A stretch of DNA of 64,000 nt from the NCBI GenBank assembly GCA_013407085.1, contig JACCGJ010001452.1:97050-161049 (forward strand). Direction: 5' to 3'. This DNA comes from Atriophallophorus winterbourni (taxonomy: Eukaryota > Platyhelminthes > Trematoda > Plagiorchiida > Microphallidae). Within the stretch, counting starts at the first letter, position 1. Each line of letters opens with the position of its first letter. Position numbers and translations under genes: made by a program. Below, piece after piece: positions 30,636 through 41,300 of the stretch. Below the pieces are notes generated by a model. The model saw only the letters and a list, made by a program, of their open reading frames with translations, was not told the DNA's origin and ran no database searches.

Positions 30636-30985
30636 CAGATGGAGCTCGTCAGCCTGGGGGGCATTTCATCTAGGGGAAGGAAAACCCTGATTTTAAACCT
30701 CAGCTGCCCTGCGGGATATCCGATCGCGTGAAAGGCTTCGGAAAAAAAACCCTGAGGAAAAATCTGGAGCAGAGTCTCGTAGACGGTTAGTTGGTGCACA
30801 CCACCTCTTTCTGGCAACTCCCTGCTTCCTTGCAGGTCTCACTTTATTGTGCAAAGGCTAGAGAAGCTGATTCGAACAAACGCTGAGTGGTGCTGGGGAC
30901 GCCGCTTTGTACCCAAATTCCCAAGACTCTTCAAAAAAGCCGACTCATCCTCCAGGCTGAGATAGTCGCACAAAAGTAAAAGTAC
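30636..30985 (-). repeat. Inverted-repeat element, left copy (flanks RRS1 exon 1)
   Basis: It is the reverse complement of 32435-32792. Shared tracts include the 'tttgtgcgactatctc' end, 'aagcggcgtcccc', 'ggtctcacttt'-like and 'ctcagggtttt' segments. The two copies face each other across RRS1 exons 1-6. Its nature is unknown; no terminal motif or coding frame was seen. Confidence 0.8.
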
Positions 30986-31032
30986 AGCATTATTGCACAT
31001 CCCTAAGGCTATGAGCTGAGAAAAATGCTAAT

Positions 31033-31078
31033 GCCAGCTCGTTTGCGTTGGTTGGAACACGTTTTAAGAATGTCTCAT
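31033..31078 (+). pseudogene. RTE LINE C-terminal scrap upstream of RRS1
   Basis: Fifteen codons read PARLRWLEHVLRMSH, the RLRWLGHVLRM motif near the end of RTE polyproteins. It ends about 80 bp before the RRS1 start codon. Confidence 0.6.
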
Positions 31079-31156
31079 TATTACATGTTCATGCCTATTT
31101 CCCCCCTTGACCCTTATCGATTTAAAATGCGTTACCAATTCATTATTCGTTCACAG

Positions 31157-33409
31157 ATGTCGTATCGTGTACAACTAGCCGAACTTGATCTCGGAAACCT
31201 TCTTATTGAAGATAAAGCCCCCTTAGATTCAGATAATTCTGGTCAACTGTATGTTTTAAATTTCTGTCATCCATCTTGAATAGCACTGAAAAAGTGTTCC
31301 GTGACATAGCAGAGGAGTGTACACGACATTTTTTTCACACCTTTTGGCTGGTAAGTTCGTTATACGGTAATCTATTTTATTGAACAGCTTCCAACTCAAT
31401 CGGTTGAAGGAACCACCGTAACAACAGTAAGTTAATGATACGCACCTGAAACATTGTCTGTTTTACTGCAACTGCATGAGTGCGCAATAAATTGATAAAA
31501 CCGGATATTGCTTTATAGTATTATGTATACCTTTCCCGATCAGTTTATTCGCTTTGTTTCCTGATTAGTTGCCGAAACCAACATTCAGACTCCCTCGAGA
31601 GAAGCGTGTAAGTACATTTTTTCGACTTTATATGACATACTCAATAGATCCCTGCCCAACGTGATCTCACACGATGGGAACGGTTCGCAAAGCTGAAAGG
31701 AATTAAAAATAAGAAAAAGTCTAGAAAGGTCTGGGATCCGCAAACGCAGTCATGGAAACCGCGCTGGGGTAAAGATCGGATAGATAGCGTTCAAGATAAA
31801 TGGTTTATTGAAGTTCCCGAGAACGCTGGTTAGTTGCTGTTGTTGATTCGATTTTCTGTAGATCCTTATGAGGACCAATTCGAAAAACTTAGCAAAGAAC
31901 GAAACGAGCGTCGAGCGAAGAATGAATTTCAACGTTTGCGCAATCTTGCCCGATCCGTTAAGCCTGGCCAAGGTATTTCTCTTTTTCCGAGCAACCTTAT
32001 TATTCCATACTTTTACATCTGTCTAGGCCTGGCAAGCTGCTCTTTGTCTTGATCAGGCTTACGATTTCATGAATACATACATACCTTTGACACGTTGGCA
32101 GACTGACAGTTTGTAAGCCCACGCGCAGTGTGGCGCTTTGTGATTTCAATGATAGATAGTTTAAGTACTATTCGGAGAAGTGAATAACCAGAGACAAACA
32201 CAATGAAATAAATTTAACACATAGAAGTTCACGTAGAATTTATTATACGATCGTGCAATCGATGGTGCTTTGCAATTTGTCGGCTCATAGTGTACTGGGT
32301 GAATCCTATTCTTGGTAATGTTGATTATTTCCTCACAGGCAACGAAATGTTTAAGAAAAATTCGCTCGTGCTCTTGGTGATGTATTTTTCTCGAAATTAA
32401 TTTCTCTGTGTTCGATTGTTTTGCAAAAATTCAAAACTTACTTTTGTGCGACTATCTCCTCCTGGAGGATGAGTCGGCTTCAATGAAGTTTCTTTTGAAT
32501 TTGGGAACAAAGCGGCGTCCCCAGCACTACTCGGCGTTTGTTCGAGTCAGCTTCTCTAGCTTTTGCACAACCAAGTGCGACCTGCAAAGCCGCAGGGAGT
32601 TGCCAGAAAAAGGTGGTATGCACCAATTAACCGTCTACCAAATTCTGTTCCAGATTTTTCCTCAGGGTTTTCTCCCGAAGCCTTTCCCGCGATCGGGTAT
32701 CCTGCAAGGCAGCCTGGGTTGAAATTCAGGGTTTTCCTCCCCTTAGATGAAATGCTCTCCCAGGCTTACGAGCTCCATCTGCCTTCCTTCCATATTACTG
32801 TTGGCGATTCAACAACATCTTATTAACTGCGCATTATATACGCAACTCTTTCGTTGATTGTATACAGCAGTTGCAATAATTTTGCGAATTTTCTGTTGTC
32901 AAATCCAAGTGGTCAAACAAGTAAAGTTAATGCGTCAACCTCTGGCGGTCTTCCGGAGAATGGAACCCATTCTCAATTCGTCTACTGATTCCGTGTTATG
33001 GATCTTTTTATTTACAATTCCTATCTTTGTTCATTTCGCATTGTAGCTCCACCAATCGGCGTACTCAGTGAATCACAAAGTTCCAAGAACGAGTTGTCTC
33101 GAGCGCTGTCAATCGCGAAGTCTTCCGATGCTTCGCTTGGTCGCTTCGCTCCACCGGTGAACGAAAGAAAAATCACGAAACAGACCAAGTGAGCCACCAA
33201 CCCAAATCTCTGTTCCACAAACTGCTTCGCGTTACTTTCTCAACAATTCTTTTCCATTTTTAATTTACGTTTGCAGGAAAAAGTTCGACAGACGGATGAA
33301 ATTGAGCCAAGTAGTCAATTTGAATGCCGTGAAGCAAGTTCAAAAGAAGCACATCAAACATAAAAAAATCTCTAAAACCAAAACGGGAAAATCTAAAAAA
33401 TCAAAGTAG
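31157..33409 (+). CDS. RRS1: Ribosome biogenesis regulatory protein RRS1 homolog, 8 exons
   Basis: The conserved nucleolar protein is needed for 60S subunit assembly (in yeast with Rpf2 and the 5S RNP). Exons: 31157-31248, 31284-31350, 31388-31426, 31569-31607, 31648-31828, 31862-31972, 33047-33188, 33277-33409; all introns are GT-AG, and phases join without a stop to give 267 aa. Family landmarks: ELDLGNLLIEDKAP near the N-terminus, FWLLPTQSVE, PTFRLPREKR, TRWERFAKLKGIKNKKKS with VWDPQTQSWKPRWG, DKWFIEVPENADPYEDQF, NEFQRLRNLAR, an ELSRALSIAKSSDASLGRF block and a Lys-rich tail. It is shorter than the human protein. Most introns are tiny (34-142 nt); intron 6 is 1,074 nt and filled with repeats. 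Confidence 0.93.
32015..32145 (-). repeat. S1 dispersed repeat, copy 4, decayed, in RRS1 intron 6
   Basis: 'tctgtctaggcctgg' and 'gatcaggctta' are kept, along with 'agcccacgcgcagtgtggcgc'-like sequence; the rest is worn. Confidence 0.6.
32435..32792 (+). repeat. Inverted-repeat element, right copy, in RRS1 intron 6
   Basis: It is the partner of 30636-30985 in opposite orientation, fully within RRS1 intron 6. The two could pair in the DNA or in a transcript spanning both. Confidence 0.8.
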
Positions 33410-33825
33410 ACCGAATGTCACTCGTTTGCTGTATTGTACAAATTTGAACCATACATCGCAATTTCGCCAATGTTTGATCATGTTTAGTGTAATACACACT
33501 CATCTGTTTGATTCTGGTCTTGTGCTTGTGGAGCATTTTGTGTTACCTGTTCGGACAATTGCGATCAATCGGTTCATTCTGAAGGTGGAATTTACATATA
33601 CATCTATACTACAACTACTACTACTACTATACATCTGTTGCTTTACTTGTCATCAGACAGCACTGGTACATTCCCCAAGAAGCAATTACGCATTAACTTG
33701 AACATGCGCGATAGTCTGTGTATTTCAGTTGTTCGTTAAACTAAACCGGTTGGTGTGCACAAATGGGAGCTGTGCAGTAACTCTGTGGTGCACATGTGAT
33801 ACCGTGCTTAATGGATATACCAACA
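33410..33825 (+). other. RRS1 3' flank
   Basis: Presumed 3' UTR and intergenic sequence. A (CTA)n-like microsatellite lies at 33608-33634. No clear polyadenylation signal stands out near the stop. Confidence 0.4.
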
Positions 33826-33829
33826 GTAC

Positions 33830-33960
33830 CCAGCTGCATGTGGAAACACGCTGGACTCTCACTGCCATTTTCCCTTTCTTATATCCTTCTGGGTCTGAGA
33901 AACCTGACAGTATCCTAGCTCACGCGTAGTTTTAGATTATGCGACACTGCACGCATACAG
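33830..33960 (-). repeat. S1 dispersed repeat, copy 5, decayed
   Basis: 'ctgcatgtggaaacacgctgga', 'acctgacagtatcctagc' and 'gcgacactgca' follow the S1 order on the minus strand. Confidence 0.65.
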
Positions 33961-34186
33961 GTTGATGTTCTTCTAGCACTGGCAAAGCCACTCATATCGG
34001 GGAACGTAAGCTAGCCGAAGTTTGCTGGCTCTCAGCTTGAAGCATCAACCATTTCGTGTCATGCCCATGAGTGGTCGCTGAGTAGTGGCGTTTCTGGGAG
34101 ATACCAGCTTAACTTAATACAACCGGAGTGTCCTTAGTCCTCATAAAAATTTAATTTACTTAGTTACCACAGCTGTAAGTGGTTTG

Positions 34187-34380
34187 GTATGAAAGCACAA
34201 GCCTGATCCAGGCCAAGATACTGTCAGGTTTCCCAGGCCTAGACAGAGGGGGAATAGAAATGGTAGTGAGACTACAGCGTGTTTCAGCATGCAGCTCACT
34301 AACGCTGGCCAATAGATTTAGCACGATATTAGCCGCACAGCACAGAAATGCTGCACGATTGCACACCCGTGCACGGGGAA
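34187..34380 (+). repeat. S1 dispersed repeat, copy 6
   Basis: It lacks the segment between 'atccaggc' and 'aagatactgtc' (the 'aaagtgccgcacagtcag' part). It is directly followed by copy 7 in opposite orientation. Confidence 0.85.
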
Positions 34381-34548
34381 ATGGGAGTGCGCTACATGCT
34401 GAAATAGGCTGGTAGCTTACTAACATTTTCTGTTCTTTTTCTTCCTTATATCTGTCTAGGCCTGGGCAACGTGACAGTATCTTAGCCCACGTGCAGTCTC
34501 TGACTGTGCGGCACTTTGCCTGGATCAGGTTTGTGCTTTCATACATAC
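34381..34548 (-). repeat. S1 dispersed repeat, copy 7
   Basis: With copy 6 it forms an inverted pair with almost no spacer. Confidence 0.85.
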
Positions 34549-34549
34549 T

Positions 34550-35150
34550 TAAGTGGTTTGTGGTTTGAAGTCGACTATTTCGAGGTGTACGTAAAACCAG
34601 ACAACGATTGAGGTACGTCCTTTTGATATTTCGTTCAGCTAACCGTTCTTTTTTATCCTAACAACAATAGAACCAACCTTTCGGTTGGAGTCATGAAGAT
34701 GAGTCAATAATAGTTAAATTAAGTGTGCTACTCGAACCACGAGATTCGCAATTTTGCATAGTTTTCATTTTGCAACAGTCAAACTGTTCCAAATTAACTA
34801 CAACGGCTAATGGGCAACACCCGGGTACACCCAGCAGTTTCATTCCAGTTATTAATTTTTGAAATTGATGTCTATCGTCGAGCACTGAGTATTTGAACTC
34901 ACGTCCCATTCATCGTTCGATTTGGCGTTTAGCATGTCGACTGACTTGCAATTTTTCACACATGAATGCAAAAACTGTTGCGTTACCGACCTTCAAGGAA
35001 GTGTTGTTTCAGTTGTGGGCTTTGTTCGAAGGATGTTGAGAACAAGAAAATGTAACTTTCGTTGCGTGTCGAACAACATCAGGTTTCACAATTTTGAAAA
35101 GAATGGCATTGGTATGCTACTCAGATTTCCAGTTCGTTATTTGATTTCTG
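34550..35150. other. No gene recognised
   Basis: A 129-codon frame (34922-35311) runs through this stretch into the LTR-like repeat. It resembles no family and is probably chance. Confidence 0.4.
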
Positions 35151-35547
35151 TTATGTCTCACAGTCACTGGAATAAAACTAGATTCGCAAACAGACTGGTT
35201 CACTCGGAGGCACGAGTGATTCGGTGTGGAAGTTTATTGTATGTGTACAAGGGCATCAACGGCAAGCTGAGAAAGGGGAAAAAGAGTTTTTATGTTAATT
35301 GTCAACTATAATGTACGTTCGTAGGTCACCATCCCGACACCCCCCTTTTGAGCTCTTGCCTTGGATCGATTTGCATGTGAGCCACAGGTTTCCGGACACG
35401 ATCAGTCCATCTTCGTTGAGTACAAAGATTTCGTAGTTCTGGAGTTTCCAGGAACATTCGTAAACCGTCGTAATTCGAATGTGCCAACGAGAATGTCAAG
35501 TGGAACATTATCTCTGGGACTGTTTGTCGTAGGCGAATTCGAGGGTA

Positions 35548-35800
35548 TTAGCTGATTGGTATGAAGAACCCATACTGAACATCGACGTCGTAGGCTATAT
35601 TCCTGGGACGGTGCAAAGTAGCATGTGAGATTATAGTTATGTCAGAGGCAGTATCTAACTGCGGGCGCACTGGCGTCCGATTTATACACAGTGATGAATC
35701 GCCCGCGAGATTCGAAATAAACTTTAAATGTAGGGTACACTGATTTTGACTGAGGACGCTTTGAAAATGTTTTTGTTGGCCTCCTTCGGTCGATGTCGAC
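35548..35800 (-). pseudogene. Gypsy aspartic protease fragment
   Basis: The frame has RPQLDTASDITIISHATL, an aspartic-protease active-site block with Asp-Thr-Ala-Ser in place of the usual Asp-Thr/Ser-Gly. That variant is common in this Gypsy lineage. The rest of pol is absent. Confidence 0.6.
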
Positions 35801-35830
35801 CATGAATGTACATCACAATCTCGTGAATTT

Positions 35831-36520
35831 TTATGTTCTACAGCTTTTCGAATGACTAAACAGTCCCATTCGGGAGGAACATTTTCTCCCGCAATGCTTG
35901 CAACGATAGGTAGAACTCGGTGGTTGGCCGTCAGTTGCACGCTGGCGGCGTGATCTGCGTTCAGCAGCTAAGAGCTGTATCTGCATCTCCCCAGCTTGCA
36001 GACGACGTTTTACACTGCCTCTAATGTGAGCGGTCATGAGCAAGTTCTTCCCAGCTCGCGGGGTCAATGCCAAGTGCTTTCATATCTCTTTTGCAAACGT
36101 CTTTGTACCGCAAGTGCGGTTTGCCCAGTGATCGACTTCCTGATTGCTAATCACCGTAGAGTATATCTTTCGGAATACGACCATTTTCCACTCTGTAGAC
36201 GTGGCCAAGCCACCGCAGGGAGCGATGTCGTAGTAGGGTGAACATGCTCTGTAGACCAGCTTTTGAAAGCACTTCAGCATTAGTCAATTTGTCCATCCAC
36301 GATATGTTCAAGATGCGACGGATGCTTCGTAGATGGAAATCATTCAGCTTCCGTTCGTGTCTTTTTTGTCGGGCACTGCTGCTTATTAAATGAACAAAAC
36401 CGTTTGAAATGTCATTCACCATATGACCAGCATAGTGTCGATTGCTTTTTGAATTTGGATCCGAGGTTTGTTTCACATTGTGGACCAAATTTGATGGTTG
36501 AGCTGATTGCTGCATCATCG
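35831..36520 (-). pseudogene. RTE-like LINE C-terminal end with C2H2 finger
   Basis: Frames read RKLNDFHLRSIRRILNISWMDKLTNAEVLSKAGLQ and RSLRWLGHVYR, then (after a break near 36100) MALTPRAGKNLLMTAHIRGSVKRR. They end in YRCKHCGRKCSSRMGLFSHSKSC, the zinc finger that closes many flatworm RTE-like polyproteins. It is inserted between the gag and protease pieces of the Gypsy remnant. Confidence 0.78.
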
Positions 36521-36699
36521 CAGTATCGTGCTCAAGAATTAGCAGACTTTGACATACAATAGTTAGATCTTGAACACCTACATTGTGATTTTAGTCCAAT
36601 TTGGACAGCAACGATATGAGAATGTCTGAATCATTCTGAAGGGATAGACCAGCAACAAATAGGAGACATTTTAACGGACCTTTGGTCAGTGACTTCAAC

Positions 36700-37185
36700 T
36701 GGAACCTTTCACACTCGGTTGACGATTCCTGCAAATGTGGCATTGCCATCGGCAGCTGTCTTGGTTAACTTCAAACAATTATATCGAAGATTGAACAAAG
36801 AATCTTGGTTGCCAAATATTTCACGGAGCTTAGCTACCGCTTCCTGAAAGGTGAGATCTTTGGGTTGCTTCAGCAAGATAGAATTGGTAAAGCGTTCATG
36901 TTTAACCGTGACAAGCTTTCGAACCAGCAAACGTGCTCACCAGTCTAAATCCTTGCTGCTGAGCTCATGCTGAATGGTGTCCTCCCGGCATCGAACGTGT
37001 GTCCAGATGATGGTTCATAATGGAACTCAGTGATGGTAGCGGTGGCAGAATCTACTGTTCCAGACTCGTTGCTATCGAGTTGAGACTGCGTGAGTAATTC
37101 GATCATGTGCATTTGACTTTGTTCAAACAGCACCTGTTGAGCGCGAAAAAGCTGTGCTACATCTTCTACTGGTATAGACATTGTG
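36700..37185 (-). pseudogene. Gypsy gag fragment
   Basis: Two frames (37181-36945 and 36930-36709), separated by a small break, give the Gag core. The first has VEDVAQLFRAQQVLFEQSQMHMIELL. The second has LVRKLVTVKHERFTNSILLKQPKDLTFQEAVAKL and DSLFNLRYNCLKL. This is the Gag type of Gypsy elements related to the one at 60136-62891. Confidence 0.7.
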
Positions 37186-37359
37186 GGTTCTGTATTATCG
37201 CGTCGCCAAATTATGTTTCACACTCACTGAAAAAACATCAGATTCGCAAACAGGCTAGTTGTGTCGGAAGCACTAGTGGTTCGGAATGAAAGTTTATTGT
37301 AGATATAAAAAAGCACCAACGATTGCATAATGTCCGTTCGGAGGTTACCCTTCTTAACA

Positions 37360-38475
37360 ATTTTCACGTTGGTCGTCGCAAATAAGTGTCACATGGTTCT
37401 CGTTTGGTGTGTGGCATCCTGCACGAAGTAAACAGAATCCCTACGATGGTTTTAACAGCAATTTTCGCTTTCGTTAGTTAGTCTAATAGTTTCAATCGGC
37501 TTTTGTTTGCGTCGAATTTTTTCGGCATCCAATGTATTAAATCTGATAGGCATTCTCCGTGTCACATTGTACTTCAGTTATGATTAGTGAATTAACGGTT
37601 TAGATTATGCATTTGCTTCCTTGCGCTACTATCTGAGGCAACTTAAGAAATATCTGGAATAACAAATGTCATCTCACGCTGTTTTATCTGTTTACTTAAA
37701 GCTTCTGCTGTTAGCGGAACGTGCTCTTTTAGATACGCCAACATTTAGGCTGCCCTACAAGATTGTTCAACCATTACTAGCTCGACGAACTCCATCTGAG
37801 CAACTTGTTTAATTCTTCTTTGACGAAGTGTTCAGTTCCTTTTAAAGGTTGCACTTTAGAAGCTGAAATTCGCTGGATCATCAAACGCGGATATGTCCCT
37901 TCCCAATGATATGATCGCTTTGTAGGAGGTGCAATCGTGCTAAATCGATTTGCCACCGTTCATGAGCTCCTTGCTGAAACACGCTAGATTCTTACCCCCG
38001 GTGGACGATTGTTTGCTGACTATTTAGACTTCGTAGTTTTTGTCACAAGTCTGAATCGCTAATGAGTTGCAAGGACTAGCACGAGCAAGTCTAACGTTGC
38101 CGATTAAGGGTTCGTAGTCGCCCTTTAACACCTGAAGACTGACCTCGAACCATTATCTCATCACCTATCGCATTTCCGTTGTTCCGGATAACATCTCACT
38201 AAATTCGCGGATTAGCTTAGCACCTGCCGTCGTACCCCGTTTCAAGTCTTGTCTCCAGTGCAATCATTCACGACGATACGTCATATTTTGAACATAATTT
38301 GGATGCAGAAGTGCGCTCCAGTACTAGTCCATAAAACATGTTCCATAGTATCGCCTACATCATCTAAGGGGTGTTTATATCAGGCATTAGATCTTTTTGT
38401 ACATAGGCGTTTGAAAAGCTCTGGGCATTAACCAAACACTTACTTTGGAGACTGTTAAGTTTCATCTTCAAACTG
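37360..38475. other. No gene recognised
   Basis: About 1.1 kb with short frames only; no family signature or shared repeat noticed. Confidence 0.5.
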
Positions 38476-38479
38476 GTAT

Positions 38480-38690
38480 GTATGGTATGAGAGCACAAGC
38501 CTGATCCAGGCAAAGTGCCAGACAGTCAGAGACTGCACGTGGGCTAAGATACTGTCAGGTTGCCCAGGCCTAGACAGATATGAGGAAGAAAAAAGAATAG
38601 GAAATGGTAGTGAGACTCCAGCTTGTTTTAGCATGAAGCTCACTGCATCTGCACACCAGTGTGCGCTGATGAACGGAAAACTGAAGACAC
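38480..38690 (+). repeat. S1 dispersed repeat, copy 8
   Basis: Complete from 'tatgagagcacaagcc' through the hairpin region (GGTAGTGAG ... CTCACT). Confidence 0.88.
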
Positions 38691-38691
38691 C

Positions 38692-39640
38692 GAACATATA
38701 GTGATGATTGATCGGAACTTTTTAGCGCCCTGAACGTTAAAGGGTCGTCTGTTACCCACCATTTCCGGATTGGCTATAACCATAAGGCAGCGTGGGCTTG
38801 AAATAAAGTATTTTTCGTTCTAGGTGAACTGCTTCATGGCATTACTAGCTCGTCCTACCCGAAACACCGGTCACTCCTCTTGTCAGTAGAAGCAGTCCGC
38901 TGGGTCACTTATGGCCACACACGCATGTCAGGAGCTTGACCTGGTTGTCAAAAAATATGAGACGCGCGTCGTTTGAGTGCTTTTGGAAACGGGAGCCAAA
39001 CTTAAAACCACTTCGACCGTGATAACCTTAAATACTACGTATATCAAAGACCATGAAAATCATTTCAGGTGAACGTTTTTTATGAAACGATCTTCGAGAC
39101 TGTTTAACCTCTCTAACCAACGGCTGGGCCAGCAGTGGTGCAGCACAGATACAACAGACTCAGCATGAGATCTAAAGTTTAGCTGGAATCAATAAGTACT
39201 CAGAATAACCGAACATATAGTGATGATTGATCTAAACTTTTTAGCGCTCTGAACGTTAAAGGGTCGTCTGTTACCCACCATTTCCGGATTGGCTATAACT
39301 ATAAGGCAGTGTGGGCTTGAAATAAAGTAGGTGAACTGCCTCATGGCCTTACTAGCTCGTCATACCCAAAACACCGGTCACCCACATCTACCCTTTCTCT
39401 TGTCAGTAGAAGCAGTCCGCTCGGTCACTTATGACCACACACACATGTCAGGAGCTTGACTTGGTTGTCCAAAACTATAGGAAACACGCGTCGTTTGAGT
39501 GCTCTTAGAAATGGGAGCAAACATAAAACCACTTCGACTGTGATAACCTTGAATACTACGTATATCAAAGACCATGAAAATCATTTCAGGTGAATGTTTT
39601 TTTATGAAACGATCTTCGAGGCTGTTTAAAAACACGTTGT
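38692..39640. repeat. Direct duplication around an LTR piece
   Basis: 38692-39100 and 39208-39625 are near-identical direct copies (both begin 'cgaacatatagtgatgattg'). Between them, 39108-39207 matches 56310-56405, the 3' half of the Gypsy LTR at 56207-56411. Confidence 0.85.
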
Positions 39641-39786
39641 TCTTATTCTTCGTAATATTATTTTAACGGATATTTCCCATCCACTGCATCAGAATTGTTG
39701 CAAAACTCTGTCTTTATCTGATACTCGGTCAATACCAACTATATCGTCCTCTACCTCGTCTATCCGCAAACGGTCAAAAGGCGCCT

Positions 39787-41300
39787 GTGGTTAAACAGTT
39801 GAGGACCAACTTATCCTGTCACTGTCAATCTCAATTTTATGCTAAAGTATTTAGTCCGTTAGCGATTACATCGACCGAAGAATTACCGCCATCAACGGTG
39901 ACGCAACAGCTGGCTGAGATCGAGATCAATTCAGCGATTATACAACAAGATTTGTGTCGAATGAACCCTAGGAAATCCCCCTGGATCGGACGGAATCACT
40001 CCGACTATACTGAAATCCTGTGACCAGCAGCTGTATGAACCATTAAGTGAATTGTTTAGACATTTTGTAACAGAAGGAGTGGTGGCAACAGAGGGGAAGA
40101 CGGGTAATTTCACCTATCTACAAGGGTGGTAGAGGTTCGGATCATGAAAACTACCGTCCTGTCACCTTACTTCCTGTGATATTCAAAATTCTAGAGCGTA
40201 TAGTGACGGGAAAATTAGTTCATCACTTGGAATCTCAAAATATACTATCTGTAGCGCAGCTTGGTTTTCGTAAATCTCACTCGTGATTGATAAACTTGTT
40301 GATGGTGTTAAATGACTGGACCCAAGCGATTGGTGAAGGGGCTAGCATCCACGCTTGCTTTCTGGATATGTCTAAAGCTTTTGACCGAGTTGATCACTTT
40401 CGATTAATACAAAAGCTGAAGCAGATGGGTATCAGCGGACAGCTACTCATATGGCTTGAAAGTTACCTCAGTGGGCGCAACGGGGTACAATCACAGGCTA
40501 TTGATGCCTCTAATGGCGTCCCGCAAGGTTCAGTCCTCGGGCCAGTACTTTTCTTGGCTTACATCAACGACCTACCAGAGACGCTCGCATGCAAGGTGAT
40601 TCTTTTTGCTGATGACATTAAACTTTGGACGCGGATAAAAACAACTGCGGACTGTGTACAGCTGCAACGTGATCTAGATACTCTACATGAATGGTCCAAA
40701 AAATTTCCAAAAATGCAAGGTGTTGCAAATTGGTAAGCCATTCCAGTACCAATATCACTTTGGGCAGACTATTTTGAGCTGTACAGAATCAGAAAGGGAT
40801 CTTGGAGTCTGGGTATGTGGCAGCCTGAATAACAGCCTGCATTGTGAGATTATCTACAAGCGTGCTTCCAAGCTTCTAGGTATGCTGCGACGTATTTTCA
40901 GAACCTTCTCGCCTGAAACGTTGCCCACCATCATGAAAGCCTACTTAATTCCAACCGTGGAGCATGCATCACAAGCTTGGACTCCGTGGTTATAAAAGGA
41001 TATATTATTGCTTGATAAAATATAACATCGTGCAACCGAACTCGTAAGTGGTTTCCGGAAACTAACGTACGAGGAACGATTGCAAAAACTGAGACTCCCC
41101 ACTCCCCTTCAAAGAAGCCTTCGAAGTGATGTGATACTACCATACAAAATATTAAATACCCCACATCATCCTTTAAAACATTTATTCGAATACCGTGAGT
41201 CACGACATACACGCCGCCACTCAGCGACACTACAAATCCCCAACTCCCGTATCAGCTGTCGCCGATATTTTTTATTGTGTACGTGTCTGTTTCCTTTGTA
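39787..41300 (+). pseudogene. CR1-like LINE RT, decayed (family D)
   Basis: Blocks in order with several shifts: MNPRKSPW...GITPTILKS, YRPVTLLPVIFKILERIV, a QLGFRKSHS stop, [14 protein letters not shown] (motif A), [29 protein letters not shown] (near 40607), ERDLGVWV, EHASQAWTPW and the C-terminal FKxSLRSDVILPYKILN region. Related 3' parts lie at 58430-59000 and 46380-46740. Confidence 0.85.

Larger units (their letters stand above)
35150..37356 (-). mobile_element. Minus-strand Gypsy remnant bounded by worn LTRs
   Basis: Two related sequences (35150-35335 and 37212-37356) share 'agattcgcaaacag', 'gaaagtttattgta' and 'ggtyac' tracts in the same orientation and look like diverged LTRs. Between them, on the minus strand, lie a PBS-like TGGCGACGCG (about 37196-37207), gag (37181-36709) and a protease piece (about 35760-35600). 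Pol is missing. An RTE tail (35831-36520) interrupts it. Confidence 0.65.

Noticed and set aside
34922..35311. 129-codon plus-strand frame
   Set aside because: It has no motif, runs half through unique sequence and half through an LTR-like repeat, so it is most likely chance.
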